Positions 7,122 through 15,663 of a stretch of 64,000 nucleotides of DNA are shown piece after piece. This DNA is from Cellulomonas xiejunii (lineage in GTDB: Bacteria > Actinomycetota > Actinomycetes > Actinomycetales > Cellulomonadaceae). The translations under genes were made by a program, and so were the position numbers. Numbering within the stretch: position 1 is the stretch's first letter; each line of letters opens with the position of its first letter. Location: contig NZ_CP101987.1 of assembly GCF_024508315.1 (NCBI RefSeq), positions 248,001-312,000 on the forward strand, in the 5' to 3' direction. Under the pieces are notes generated by a model, which was not told where the DNA came from, did no database searches, and saw only the letters and a program-made list of their open reading frames with translations.

Positions 7122-8488
7122 CCGCGACGGCACCCGCCCCGGACGCCCGCGTCCACGACCTCGTCGGGGTCGGCATCGGCCCGTTCAACCTCGGCCTCGC
7201 GGCGCTCGCGGCACCGCTCGACCTCGACACCGTCTTCCTCGACAGGGCCGAGGAGTTCCGCTGGCACCCGGGGATGATGCTCGAGGGCGCCACGATCCAG
7301 GTGCCGTTCCTCGCCGACCTCGTCACCATGGCCGACCCCACCAGCCCGTACTCGTTCCTCGCGTGGCTCAAGGCCACCGGGCGGCTGTACGCGTTCTACA
7401 TCCGCGAGAGCTTCTACCCGCTGCGCGCCGAGTACGACGCGTACTGCCGGTGGGTCGCGGACCAGCTCCCGGCCCTGCGGTGGGGACGGACCGTCACGTC
7501 CGTCGAGGTCGACCCCCACGACGACGACCTGTACGTGGTGCACGCGCGCACCGCCGCGGGTGTCGAGTCGTACCGGACGCGGCACGTCGTCCTCGGGGTC
7601 GGCACGCAGCCCGTCGTCCCGGCGGCGCTGCGCGGGCTCGACGGGCCGGTCGTGCACTCGGCCGACTACCTGACGCACCGCGACGCGCTGCGGGCCGCCG
7701 CGTCGGTCACCGTCGTCGGCTCGGGCCAGTCGGCGGCCGAGGTGTACCGCGACCTGTTGGAGGCCACCGGCCCGGGCGGGCAGCGCCTCGACTGGGTGAC
7801 GCGCTCGCCGCGGTTCTTCCCGATGGAGTACACGAAGCTGACGCTGGAGATGACGTCGCCCGAGTACACCGACCACTTCCACGCCCTTCCCGTGGACGTG
7901 CGCGACCGCCTCACGCGCGAGCAGCGCCACCTGTACAAGGGCATCAGCGCGGACCTCGTCGACGACATCTACGACGCCCTGTACCGCAAGAGCGCCACCG
8001 GCCCCGTGCCCACGACCCTGCTCACCGGCACCGAGGTGCTCGGCGCCACGTGGGACGGCGAGCGGTACACGCTGCGGCTGCGGCACGCGACCGGCGTCGA
8101 GCACGAGCGCACCACCGACGCCCTCGTCCTGGCCACCGGCTACGCCGCACAGGTGCCGGACGTCGTCCTCGGCATCGCGCACCGCCTCGCGTGGGACGAT
8201 CGCGGACGGCTGGACGTCGCCCGCGACTACTCGGTCGACGGCGGACGGAGGAGGGTCTTCGTGCAGAACGGCGAGGAGCACACGCACGGGCTCACCGCGC
8301 CCGACCTCGGCTTCGGCCCGTGGCGGTCGTCCGCGATCCTCGCAGCCGTGTGCGGGCGTGACGTCTACCCGCGTGAGCAGCGGATCGCGTTCCAGGAGTT
8401 CGGCGTGCCCACGGGGACGCACCCGGCGCCCGCAGGCACGGTGCGGGCCGCCGGTGCCGTCGCGCTCGCCGACGAGGCGCACCCGTGA
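7118..8488 (+). CDS. desB: Cadaverine/lysine N-hydroxylase DesB-like
   Basis: This 456-residue flavin-dependent N-monooxygenase of the IucD/PvdA/DesB family would convert cadaverine to N-hydroxycadaverine. The FAD site GVGIGPFN is at residues 17-24, the NADPH site GSGQSAAE at 201-208, and the family ATGY motif at 339-342. The KLTLEM and YKGIS segments are also typical. Its GTG start overlaps the desA stop (GTGA), so translation is probably coupled. Substrate choice (cadaverine rather than lysine or ornithine) follows from the preceding decarboxylase and the DesD-type synthetase downstream. Confidence 0.88.
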   Translation: MTATAPAPDARVHDLVGVGIGPFNLGLAALAAPLDLDTVFLDRAEEFRWHPGMMLEGATIQVPFLADLVTMADPTSPYSFLAWLKATGRLYAFYIRESFYPLRAEYDAYCRWVADQLPALRWGRTVTSVEVDPHDDDLYVVHARTAAGVESYRTRHVVLGVGTQPVVPAALRGLDGPVVHSADYLTHRDALRAAASVTVVGSGQSAAEVYRDLLEATGPGGQRLDWVTRSPRFFPMEYTKLTLEMTSPEYTDHFHALPVDVRDRLTREQRHLYKGISADLVDDIYDALYRKSATGPVPTTLLTGTEVLGATWDGERYTLRLRHATGVEHERTTDALVLATGYAAQVPDVVLGIAHRLAWDDRGRLDVARDYSVDGGRRRVFVQNGEEHTHGLTAPDLGFGPWRSSAILAAVCGRDVYPREQRIAFQEFGVPTGTHPAPAGTVRAAGAVALADEAHP

Positions 8489-9114
8489 CGGACTGGCGCA
8501 CGCAGGCGACCGAGCCGCTGTCCGCGCAGACAGTCCGCGAGGAGGCCTGGAAGCGCATCGGTCCCGTCCGGCTCGACCGCGTCGTCCCCGAACGTGACGC
8601 GCTGACGCTGCACCACTGGCTCACGCACCCCGCGTCGGCGTTCTGGCAGATGACCGAGCTCGGCCTCGACGACGTCCTGGCGTACCAGCAGCGCCTCGCG
8701 GAGTCGACGGACGAGCACGCGTGGATCGGCCGCGTCGCCGGGCGCCCGCGGTTCATGGTCGAGACGTACGACCCGGCGCGTGTCCTGCTCAAGGGCGTCT
8801 ACCGCGCGCGGGCGGGCGACGTCGGCATGCACCTGCTCGTCGCACCGCCGGACGGCCCGCGCCTGCACGGCCTCACCGACGCGGTCATGGCCGCGACCAT
8901 GCGGTTCTGCTTCGGCACGCTGCGCGCGCAGCGCGTCGTCGTCGAGCCCGACGTGCGCAACACCGCCATCGCCGCCAAGAACGCCGCCGCGGGGTTCCGC
9001 GTGGTGCGCGAGATCGACCTGCCCGGCAAGCGTGCCGCGCTGTCGGTGTGCTCCCGCGACGACTTCGCGAGCAGCCGGCTCGGCGCCCGGACCATCCACG
9101 AGGATCACCGATGA
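8485..9114 (+). CDS. desC: Hydroxamate acyltransferase DesC-like
   Basis: This 209-residue protein of the IucB/MbtK/DesC acyltransferase family would transfer succinyl or acetyl from CoA to N-hydroxycadaverine. The N-terminal half has HHWLTHPASAFWQM. The C-terminal GNAT half has RVVVEPDVRNTAIAAKNAAAGF and EIDLPGKRAALSVC, the conserved acyl-CoA and substrate region of the family. It overlaps desB by four bases (GTGA) and desD by four. A second protein of the same family closes the operon, so the two may differ in acyl donor. Confidence 0.85.
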   Translation: MTDWRTQATEPLSAQTVREEAWKRIGPVRLDRVVPERDALTLHHWLTHPASAFWQMTELGLDDVLAYQQRLAESTDEHAWIGRVAGRPRFMVETYDPARVLLKGVYRARAGDVGMHLLVAPPDGPRLHGLTDAVMAATMRFCFGTLRAQRVVVEPDVRNTAIAAKNAAAGFRVVREIDLPGKRAALSVCSRDDFASSRLGARTIHEDHR

Positions 9115-10985
9115 CGCTCACCGACCTGCCCGTCTCGGCGCCCGCCGCGCCACCGTCGTCCGGCCCGCGTCCGGCGCACCGCCCGCCGCACCCCGCCGAC
9201 CACCTGACCCCCGAGCGCCTCGACGCGGCCCAGCGCCACCTCGTCACCAAGGCGCTCTCCGAGCTCGCGCACGAGCGCCTGCTCGCACCGGCGCTCGACC
9301 GCACCACCGGCGCCGGGGACGCGTCGCCGCAGGACGAGCGGGCGTACACCGTCGCGCTCGACGCCCCGTCCGGTGCGCGCACCGTCTACCGGTTCCGCGC
9401 CCGGCGGCTCGCGCTCGAGCACTGGGCGATCGACCGCGCGAGCCTGACGCGCGAGGTCGACGGGCGGGCCGTGCCGCTCGACGTCCTCGACCTCGTCCTG
9501 GAGCTGCAGCCGCTGCTGCGCATCCCCGACGACCTGCTGGCGCTGTACCTGGAGGAGCTGTCGTCGACGCTCGCGAGCGCCGCGTACCGGCGCGCGCACG
9601 GCGGTCCGACGAGCGCCGAGCTGCTCGACGCCGGCCTGGCAACCGTCGAGCAGGCGATGACCGAGGGGCACCCGTCGTTCGTCGCGAACAACGGCCGCAT
9701 CGGGTACGGCGTGAGCGAGCACGACGCGTACGCCCCCGAGGCGGGCCGGCCCGTGCGGCTCGTGTGGCTCGCCGTGCGGCGGGCCGTCAGCCACGTCGCG
9801 ACCGGTGCGGGCCTCACCGAGGACGCGCTGTACCGGCACGAGCTCGACGAGTCGACGCGCGAGCGCTTCACGGACCACCTGCACGGCCTGGGCCTCGACC
9901 CCGCCGACTACCGCTACCTGCCCGTGCACCCGTGGCAGTGGGAGCACCGCGTCGCGGTGACGTTCGCACCCGACGTGGCCCGTCGCGACCTCGTCCTGCT
10001 GGGCGAGTCCGACGACGTCTACCGCGCGCAGCAGTCGGTCCGCACGTTCCTCAACGTCGACCGCCCCGACCGGCACTACGTGAAGACGGCCGTCGCGATC
10101 CAGAACATGGGGTTCCTGCGCGGCCTGTCCCCGGCGTACATGCGCGCGACGCCCGCGATCAACGACTGGGTCGCGGACCTCGTGGACACGGACCCCGAGC
10201 TCGTCGCCTGCGGGGTGCGCGTGCTGCGCGAGCGCGCGTCCATCGGCTACACCGGCGACGTCTACCACCGCACCCCGCGGCCCAACGCGCACCGCAAGAT
10301 GCTCGCTGCGCTGTGGCGTGAGCAGCCGTTCGCGTTCCTCGCGCCGGGGCAGCGCGCGACGACGATGGCGGCGCTGCTTCACCGGGACGCGTCCGGTGAC
10401 GCCTACGCGACCGCGGCCGTCCGCGCGTCCGGCCTCGACCCGGCCGACTGGTTGCGCGCCTACCTGCGCGTCTACCTGCGTCCGCTCGTGCACTGCCTGC
10501 GCGCGCACGACCTGGCGTTCATGCCGCACGGCGAGAACGTGCTGATCGTGTGGCAGGACCACGTGCCGGTCGGCGCGCTGCTCAAGGACATCGGCGAGGA
10601 GGTCGCCGTCCTGTCGAGGCGCCCGCTGCCGCCGGACGTCGAGCGCGTCCGTGCCGTCGTCGACGACGACGAGAAGGCGCTGGCGATCTTCACCGACGTG
10701 TTCGACGGCGTCCTGCGGCACCTCGCCGCGATCCTCGTCACCGACGGCGTGCTGGCGGAGGACACGTTCTGGGGCGTCGTCGCCGAGACGATCGACGCGC
10801 ACCACGCCGACCACCCGGACCTGCCGTCGGGGGTCGACCTGCGCGCGCCGCGGTTCGCGCACTCGTGCCTCAACCGCCTGCAGCTGCGCAACACGCTGCA
10901 GATGGTGGACCTGGCGGACCAGTCGTCGTCCCTCATCTACGCCGGGACGCTGGCCAACCCGGTCGCGCGCGACGGCGGTGCGTGA
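9111..10985 (+). CDS. desD: NIS siderophore synthetase DesD-like (IucA/IucC family)
   Basis: This 624-residue NRPS-independent siderophore synthetase would oligomerise and macrocyclise N-hydroxy-N-succinylcadaverine with ATP. Family signatures are the N-terminal GHPSFVANNGRIGYG (residues 186-200), YLPVHPWQWEH (about 269-279), a nucleotide-binding HYVKTAVAIQNMG region (about 322-334), and LAFMPHGENVLIVWQ in the C-terminal FhuF-like part (HGEN near 473-476). Length is normal. The ATG overlaps desC as ATGA. No export or uptake genes follow within the window. Confidence 0.9.
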   Translation: MTLTDLPVSAPAAPPSSGPRPAHRPPHPADHLTPERLDAAQRHLVTKALSELAHERLLAPALDRTTGAGDASPQDERAYTVALDAPSGARTVYRFRARRLALEHWAIDRASLTREVDGRAVPLDVLDLVLELQPLLRIPDDLLALYLEELSSTLASAAYRRAHGGPTSAELLDAGLATVEQAMTEGHPSFVANNGRIGYGVSEHDAYAPEAGRPVRLVWLAVRRAVSHVATGAGLTEDALYRHELDESTRERFTDHLHGLGLDPADYRYLPVHPWQWEHRVAVTFAPDVARRDLVLLGESDDVYRAQQSVRTFLNVDRPDRHYVKTAVAIQNMGFLRGLSPAYMRATPAINDWVADLVDTDPELVACGVRVLRERASIGYTGDVYHRTPRPNAHRKMLAALWREQPFAFLAPGQRATTMAALLHRDASGDAYATAAVRASGLDPADWLRAYLRVYLRPLVHCLRAHDLAFMPHGENVLIVWQDHVPVGALLKDIGEEVAVLSRRPLPPDVERVRAVVDDDEKALAIFTDVFDGVLRHLAAILVTDGVLAEDTFWGVVAETIDAHHADHPDLPSGVDLRAPRFAHSCLNRLQLRNTLQMVDLADQSSSLIYAGTLANPVARDGGA

Positions 10986-13171
10986 TGGCGTTCGAGGTCT
11001 TCCGGGACGACTGGGGCGTGCCGCACGTGCGCGCGTCCGACGAGCACTCCCTCGCGTACGGGCAGGGCTGGGTGACCGCGCGGGACCGCACGTGGCAGGT
11101 GCAGGCCGACCGTTGGCGTGCCGAGGGCCGGCTCGCCGAGCACCTCGGTGACGGCGGCATCGCGTGGGACGTCGTCGCGCACCGCCTGCGGCTGCCGGAC
11201 CTGGCGCAACGCGCGTACGCCGCGCTCGGCGACGACGACCGCGCGTGGGTCGACGCGTACACGGCCGGGGTGAACGCCGGGCTCGCATCGTCGTCGCCGC
11301 CGGTCGAGGTCGACGAGCTCGACAGGGTGCTCGGCGGCACCACGCCCGACGACCCGTGGCCCGCGTGGGCGCCGCTGGGCGTCTTCCTCGTCAACCACGC
11401 GCTGTTCTCGACGTTCCCGCGCGTGCTGTGGCACGACCACCTGGTGCGCGCCGCCCGGTACTCCGGTCACCCCGGGCTCGCCGACGTCGACCCCCTGGAC
11501 CTCGTGCGGCTGTTCGACCCTGCCGCCGACGGGCCGACCAGCGGGTCCAACGCGTGGGCCCTGCACGGCTCGCGGACCGCGACGGGTGTGCCGCTGCTCG
11601 CGGGCGACCCGCACCGCGTCCTGGAGCTGCCCGGGCCGTACCAGCAGATCCGCCTCGCGTGCCCCGAGTACGACGTCCTCGGGCTCGCGTTCCCCGGTGT
11701 CCCCGGGCTGCCGCACTTCGGTCACACCGGCACCGCCGCGTGGGGCATCACCAACGCCGCCGCGCACGCCGCCGAGCTGTACCGCGAGCTGCTGCTGCGC
11801 GACGACGACGGGTGGCAGGCGTTCGGCCCGCACGGCGTGGAGCCCGTCACCTCCCACACCGTGCACGTGCGCGTACGTGGCGGCGAGCCGCTGACGGTCG
11901 ACGTCCTGGAGACCGCCCGCGGGCCCGTCGTCGTGCGGGGCATGCCGCCGGGACGTCCCGTCGACCAGGACGGCGTCGTCACCGGAGCGCTGCCGCGCGC
12001 CGGGCTCGAGGAGGCGCGGTCCGTGCGGCTGCAGGCGCAGGTCGACGCGGACCTCGGGTTCGCGTGCCTGCGCCCGCTGCTGCGCGCCCGCACGGCGCAC
12101 GACGTCGCCGCGGCGCTCACCGGCTGGGTCGACCCCGTCAACCGCGTCCTGGCCGCCGACTCGACGGGGACGGTGCTGACGTTCGACGCGGGCCGCGTGG
12201 CCGACCGCGCGCCGGACGACCGCCTGCTGTCGTTGCGCGCGTGGGACCCCACGCACGCCCCGCGTCCGTGGCGCGCCCTGGCCGCGCCGGGCGAGGTCAC
12301 GGACGTCGCCGTCGACGCGAACGAGCGACCGGCCGCCGCGGACCGCGACCACGGCAGCGTCTACGCACCGGACCGCGCGGCCCGCATCGCCGACCTGCTC
12401 GCCGGGCGGGCGGCGTGGCACGTCGGCGACCTCGGTGACGTCCACGGCGACACGCACTGGGCGGGGGCGGGACGCTTGCTGCGGCACGTCGCGGGTCTCG
12501 ACGATCTGAGCCCGGCGGCGGCCGCCGTCCGTGACGGGCTGCTGGCGTGGGACCTGCACATGGCCGCGGAGTCCCCGCAGGCCGCGCTGCTCGCGGACCT
12601 GCGCGCCGTGCTGGTCGCCCGCCTCGTCGACGAGCCGGCCGTCAGCGCGCTCGGGGCCTCGCACTTCGCCGGCCCGGCGTTCGACGCGTGGTTCAGCCTG
12701 CGCGGGCGGGTCGGGGCGGCGCTGCCCGCGCTGCTCGGACGTGCCGACCTGGGCATCGACGGGCCTGCGCACGTGCGGGCCGCGCTGGAGGAGGTCGCCG
12801 CGCTCGCGGACGGCGGCACCTGGGGCGCGCGGCACACCGTGCTCCCGGCCCACCTGCTGGCGGACGTGCCGGGGGCGGCCGTGCCCGTCGTCCCGGCGCT
12901 GCCGCTCGGCGGTGACCAGGACACCGTGCGCTGCACCGGGACGGTCCCCGGCGTGACCGACGGCGCCTTCCGCGGCTCGGTGGCCCGGTGGGTGTGGGAC
13001 CTGCAGGACCGCTCGCGCAGCCGCTGGGGAGTGCCGTTCGGCAGCAGCGGTGACCCGCGCAGCCCGCACTTCGCGGACCAGCACGCGACGTGGGCGGTGG
13101 CGGGGACCGTCGAGGTCGTGACCGACTGGGCGCGGCTGACCCCCGAGCCGCCGGCGGGGGAGGGGGAGTGA
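10985..13171 (+). CDS. Penicillin-acylase-like Ntn hydrolase in the siderophore operon
   Basis: This 728-residue penicillin acylase (S45) family protein shares one base with the desD stop (TGATG). The alpha-chain region starts at once with FRDDWGVPHVRASDEHSLAYGQGW. TSGSNAW gives Ser188 as the expected autocatalytic N-terminal nucleophile of the beta chain, followed by the GDPHR motif. Unlike most secreted acylases, including PvdQ of Pseudomonas, it shows no signal peptide, so it is probably cytoplasmic. Penicillin-amidase-like genes are known beside some Streptomyces desferrioxamine clusters. Here it may trim, load or edit an N-acyl group on the siderophore, which is inference. Confidence 0.82.
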   Translation: MAFEVFRDDWGVPHVRASDEHSLAYGQGWVTARDRTWQVQADRWRAEGRLAEHLGDGGIAWDVVAHRLRLPDLAQRAYAALGDDDRAWVDAYTAGVNAGLASSSPPVEVDELDRVLGGTTPDDPWPAWAPLGVFLVNHALFSTFPRVLWHDHLVRAARYSGHPGLADVDPLDLVRLFDPAADGPTSGSNAWALHGSRTATGVPLLAGDPHRVLELPGPYQQIRLACPEYDVLGLAFPGVPGLPHFGHTGTAAWGITNAAAHAAELYRELLLRDDDGWQAFGPHGVEPVTSHTVHVRVRGGEPLTVDVLETARGPVVVRGMPPGRPVDQDGVVTGALPRAGLEEARSVRLQAQVDADLGFACLRPLLRARTAHDVAAALTGWVDPVNRVLAADSTGTVLTFDAGRVADRAPDDRLLSLRAWDPTHAPRPWRALAAPGEVTDVAVDANERPAAADRDHGSVYAPDRAARIADLLAGRAAWHVGDLGDVHGDTHWAGAGRLLRHVAGLDDLSPAAAAVRDGLLAWDLHMAAESPQAALLADLRAVLVARLVDEPAVSALGASHFAGPAFDAWFSLRGRVGAALPALLGRADLGIDGPAHVRAALEEVAALADGGTWGARHTVLPAHLLADVPGAAVPVVPALPLGGDQDTVRCTGTVPGVTDGAFRGSVARWVWDLQDRSRSRWGVPFGSSGDPRSPHFADQHATWAVAGTVEVVTDWARLTPEPPAGEGE

Positions 13172-13782
13172 GCGTCGGGACGGGCGCGGTGGGCCTGACG
13201 GCGGCGTGGGCCGGGCGCCCCGGCGGGTCCGTGCTCGACGAGCGGTCCGTCGACGGCCTCGGCGTGCTGACCACCGCGGTGCTCGACCTCGATGCCGACA
13301 TCCCGACGCTGCACGCCTGGTGCACGGCCCGCGGCACGGCGTTCTGGGGGCTGGGCGGGCTGTCGGTCGACGAGCTCCGGGAGACCTACGCGGTGGTCGA
13401 CGCGATGGCGCACCACCACGCGCTGCTCGTGCGGATCGACGGTGCGCCGGTTGCGCTCGTGCAGGCGTACGAGCCCGCGCACGACCCGGTGGGGGAGGTG
13501 TACGACGTGCAGCCCGGCGACCTCGGCGCGCACGTGCTCGTCGGTGCCCGGCCCCCGCGGCCGGTCACGGGCTACTCCGCGCGGCTCTTGCGCGAGATGT
13601 GCCAGGTGCTGGCGGACGGCACGGGCGCGACACGAATCGTCGGCGAGCCCGACGCCCGCAACACCGCTCTGCTGCGCGTGGTCGAACGGGTCGGCTTCAC
13701 CCTCGGCCCCGAGGTCGACCTGCCGACCAAGCGAGCGCGCCTGACGTTCTACGAGGTCACGCCCCAGCCGTCGGTGAGCTAG
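13168..13782 (+). CDS. Second IucB/DesC-type acyltransferase
   Basis: This 204-residue protein shares with the DesC-like protein upstream the C-terminal pattern GEPDARNTALLRVVERVGF followed by EVDLPTKRARLTFYE, so it belongs to the same siderophore acyltransferase family. The N-terminal FWGLGGLSVDELRETYAVVD also parallels that family. The GTG start overlaps the acylase stop by four bases. The 3' end overlaps the convergent hydrolase gene by four bases and closes the operon. A different acyl donor for capping or for a mixed siderophore is a reasonable but untested role. Confidence 0.8.
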   Translation: MSVGTGAVGLTAAWAGRPGGSVLDERSVDGLGVLTTAVLDLDADIPTLHAWCTARGTAFWGLGGLSVDELRETYAVVDAMAHHHALLVRIDGAPVALVQAYEPAHDPVGEVYDVQPGDLGAHVLVGARPPRPVTGYSARLLREMCQVLADGTGATRIVGEPDARNTALLRVVERVGFTLGPEVDLPTKRARLTFYEVTPQPSVS

Positions 13783-14636
13783 CCGGCGACCGCCTGCGCG
13801 AGCTCGACCACCTCGTCCGCGAGGCGGGGCCCGAACCAGATCGCGTCGTTGTGCCCGGCTCCGGGCACCACCACCTCGCCCTGCAGGTTGCCCACGCGCG
13901 CCGCGAGCTCCGCCGAGAGCCGCGACGGCACGACGTCGTCGGCGGTGCCGTACAGCACGCGCACCGGCACGTCGCTGCCCTCCAGGTGCTCGGCGCTCGC
14001 GAAGCGGTCACGCAGGATCAGCCCGACGGGCAGGAAGGGGTACTGCGCGCGCCCGACGTCCACGAGCGACGTGAACGGGGACCGCAGCAGGATGCCCGCG
14101 GGCGGGTCCGTCGTCGCCAGCCGCGCCGCCACGCCGGTGCCGATCGACTCCGCGACGTACAGCGTCCGCGTCGGCTCGAAGCCCTCGCCGCGCAGCGCTG
14201 CGGCCGCCGCCCGGGCGTCGCTGGCCAGCCCCTGCTCGCTGGGTCGCCCCGGGTTGCCGCCGTACCCGCGGTACTCCAGGAGCAGCACCGTGAACCCTCT
14301 GGCGGCGATCTGCTGCGCGACACCGAGTCGACCCAGCCGGTTGCCGCCGTTGCCCGGCAGGTACAGGACGGCGACCTCCCGGTCCTCACCCGCGGGCGGC
14401 ACGAGCCACGCCGCCAGGTCCAGGCCGTCATCGGTCCGCAGCACGAGGTCACGTGCGCCGGGCACGCGGTCGGCGACCGTGCCGGCGTCGGCCCGGTCCG
14501 GGAAGTAGATGAGGGCGCGCTGCAGCACGGTGACCAGTGTGACGACGAGCGCGACGACGGCGAGCACCGTCAGGAGGAGCCAGGCCGGGCGCCGGCCTGC
14601 CTCGGTCGACCCCTGACGTCGACCCACGCGGCTCAC
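13779..14636 (-). CDS. Membrane-anchored alpha/beta hydrolase (BEM46-like)
   Basis: This 285-residue protein has a basic start, one transmembrane helix (about residues 19-40), then the signature YFPDRAD of the BEM46/YqkD-type serine hydrolases. An oxyanion segment YLPGNGGNR, a nucleophile elbow VAESIGTG, an acid in YGTADDVVP and a C-terminal GAGHNDAIW His motif follow. The catalytic domain probably faces outside, tethered to the membrane. The GTG start has GGGAGG just upstream. The substrate is unknown. Its stop overlaps the stop region of the convergent siderophore operon. Confidence 0.8.
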   Translation of the reverse strand: MSRVGRRQGSTEAGRRPAWLLLTVLAVVALVVTLVTVLQRALIYFPDRADAGTVADRVPGARDLVLRTDDGLDLAAWLVPPAGEDREVAVLYLPGNGGNRLGRLGVAQQIAARGFTVLLLEYRGYGGNPGRPSEQGLASDARAAAAALRGEGFEPTRTLYVAESIGTGVAARLATTDPPAGILLRSPFTSLVDVGRAQYPFLPVGLILRDRFASAEHLEGSDVPVRVLYGTADDVVPSRLSAELAARVGNLQGEVVVPGAGHNDAIWFGPRLADEVVELAQAVAG

Positions 14637-14749
14637 GACGGCCTCCCTCGATCGGCGGCGACGGGTTCGACGCTAGCGTGCTGGACGGGTGCTTCCTGGG
14701 GCAAGGAGAGGAGGCACCACCTGATCGCGGTTGGCGGGCTCCGTCCCTC

Positions 14750-14778
14750 TTGACCGGCTTCTCCGTCAGTCGTAACTT
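14750..14778 (+). promoter_or_regulatory. Promoter of arsR-type gene, placed for a leaderless transcript
   Basis: TTGACC (14750-14755), a 17-base spacer and TAACTT (14773-14778) make a good sigma-70-type promoter. The -10 ends seven bases before the GTG at 14786, so transcription would begin at or next to the start codon. No ribosome site is seen, as expected for a leaderless message. Confidence 0.55.
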
Positions 14779-14805
14779 ACCGTTCGTGACGACTTACGGA
14801 ACGGT
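14775..14805 (+). promoter_or_regulatory. Candidate ArsR-family operator
   Basis: Seven-base inverted arms ACCGTTC (14779-14785) and GAACGGT (14799-14805) flank the start codon. The near-identical direct repeats ACTTACCG (14775-14782) and ACTTACGG (14792-14799) interleave with them. Overlap with the -10 and +1 fits autorepression by the encoded regulator. Confidence 0.4.
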
Positions 14806-15112
14806 CCTCGACGCGCTGGGCGACCCGACGCGTCGCAGCGTCCTGGAGCTGGTCGCGGAGCGGCCGCAGCCGGTCGGCGAGCTCGCCGCACGCCTGCCCG
14901 TGAGTCGGCCGGCCGTCTCGCAGCACCTGCGCGTGCTGAAGGACGCCGGCCTCGTCACCGACACCGCTGTCGGGACCCAGCGCGTCTACCGGCTTGACAC
15001 CCGCGGCGTCGCGGCCCTGCGCGCCTACCTGGACCGGTTCTGGGACGACTCGCTCGCCGCGTACGCCCGTGCAGTCGAGCAGGACCCCGCCGCACCCGAG
15101 GAGAGACCATGA
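14786..15112 (+). CDS. ArsR-family winged-helix repressor
   Basis: This 108-residue regulator has the ArsR fold throughout: LDALGDPTRRSVLELVAERPQPVGELAARLPVSRPAVSQHL in outline (residues 6-48), with RPAVSQHLRVLKDAGLV as recognition helix and a wing at GTQRVYRLDTRG. No Cys-rich metal site is visible, so it belongs to the non-metal subgroup that commonly pairs with an AHSA1/SRPBCC gene, as here. The GTG at 14786 is chosen for promoter position and because the upstream extension has no family similarity. ATGA overlap couples it to the next gene. Confidence 0.85.
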   Translation: MTTYGTVLDALGDPTRRSVLELVAERPQPVGELAARLPVSRPAVSQHLRVLKDAGLVTDTAVGTQRVYRLDTRGVAALRAYLDRFWDDSLAAYARAVEQDPAAPEERP

Positions 15113-15627
15113 GCACCGAGCAGCAGGTCGGCACCACCAGCCCGGTCCCCGCGGGCGACACCGCGCCGATCGTCCGGACCCTCACCGTCGCCGCGTCCCC
15201 CGAGCGCGCGTTCGACGTCTTCACCGCCGGGATGGCGCGCTGGTGGAAGGGCGACTACCACCTGGGCGACCAGCCGTTCGTCGACGTCGTCGTCGAGCCC
15301 CGCGAGGGCGGTCGCTGGTACGAGCGCGACGCCGACGGGGCCGAGTGCACGTGGGGCCGCGTGCTCGCCTGGGAGCCGCCGGGTCGGTTGGTGCTGGCGT
15401 GGCAGATCGGCTCCGACTGGGCGTACGACCCCGGGCTGCTCACCGAGGTCGAGGTGCGGTTCACGGGCATGACGGGCGCGGACGGCGCCGTCACGACACG
15501 TGTCGACTTCGAGCACTGCGGTCTCGAGGCGTACGCGAAGCGGGCCGTGGAGATGCGCGCGTCCCTCGGTTCGCCCGGCGGGTGGGGCGGCCTGCTGGAG
15601 GACTTTGCGACTGCAACGGCCGGCTGA
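15109..15627 (+). CDS. SRPBCC (AHSA1-type) protein
   Basis: This 172-residue START-like protein has IVRTLTVAASPERAFDVFTAGMARWW at the N-terminus, a GGRWYERDADGAECTWGRVLAWEPPGRLVLAWQI core (in outline) and a C-terminal helix ending GGWGGLLEDFA, all typical of AHSA1-like domains. Such proteins bind hydrophobic ligands and are commonly co-transcribed with an ArsR repressor; ligand and process are unknown. The ATG overlaps the repressor stop as ATGA. Confidence 0.85.
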   Translation: MSTEQQVGTTSPVPAGDTAPIVRTLTVAASPERAFDVFTAGMARWWKGDYHLGDQPFVDVVVEPREGGRWYERDADGAECTWGRVLAWEPPGRLVLAWQIGSDWAYDPGLLTEVEVRFTGMTGADGAVTTRVDFEHCGLEAYAKRAVEMRASLGSPGGWGGLLEDFATATAG

Positions 15628-15663
15628 TCCGGTCCGTCATCGGCTCGATGCCCAGTCCCGCCA

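Noticed and set aside
9105-11288. Long minus-strand open frame of 727 codons across the siderophore genes
   Set aside because: It is antisense to desD and the acylase, low-complexity and motif-free; the plus-strand genes have clear family signatures.
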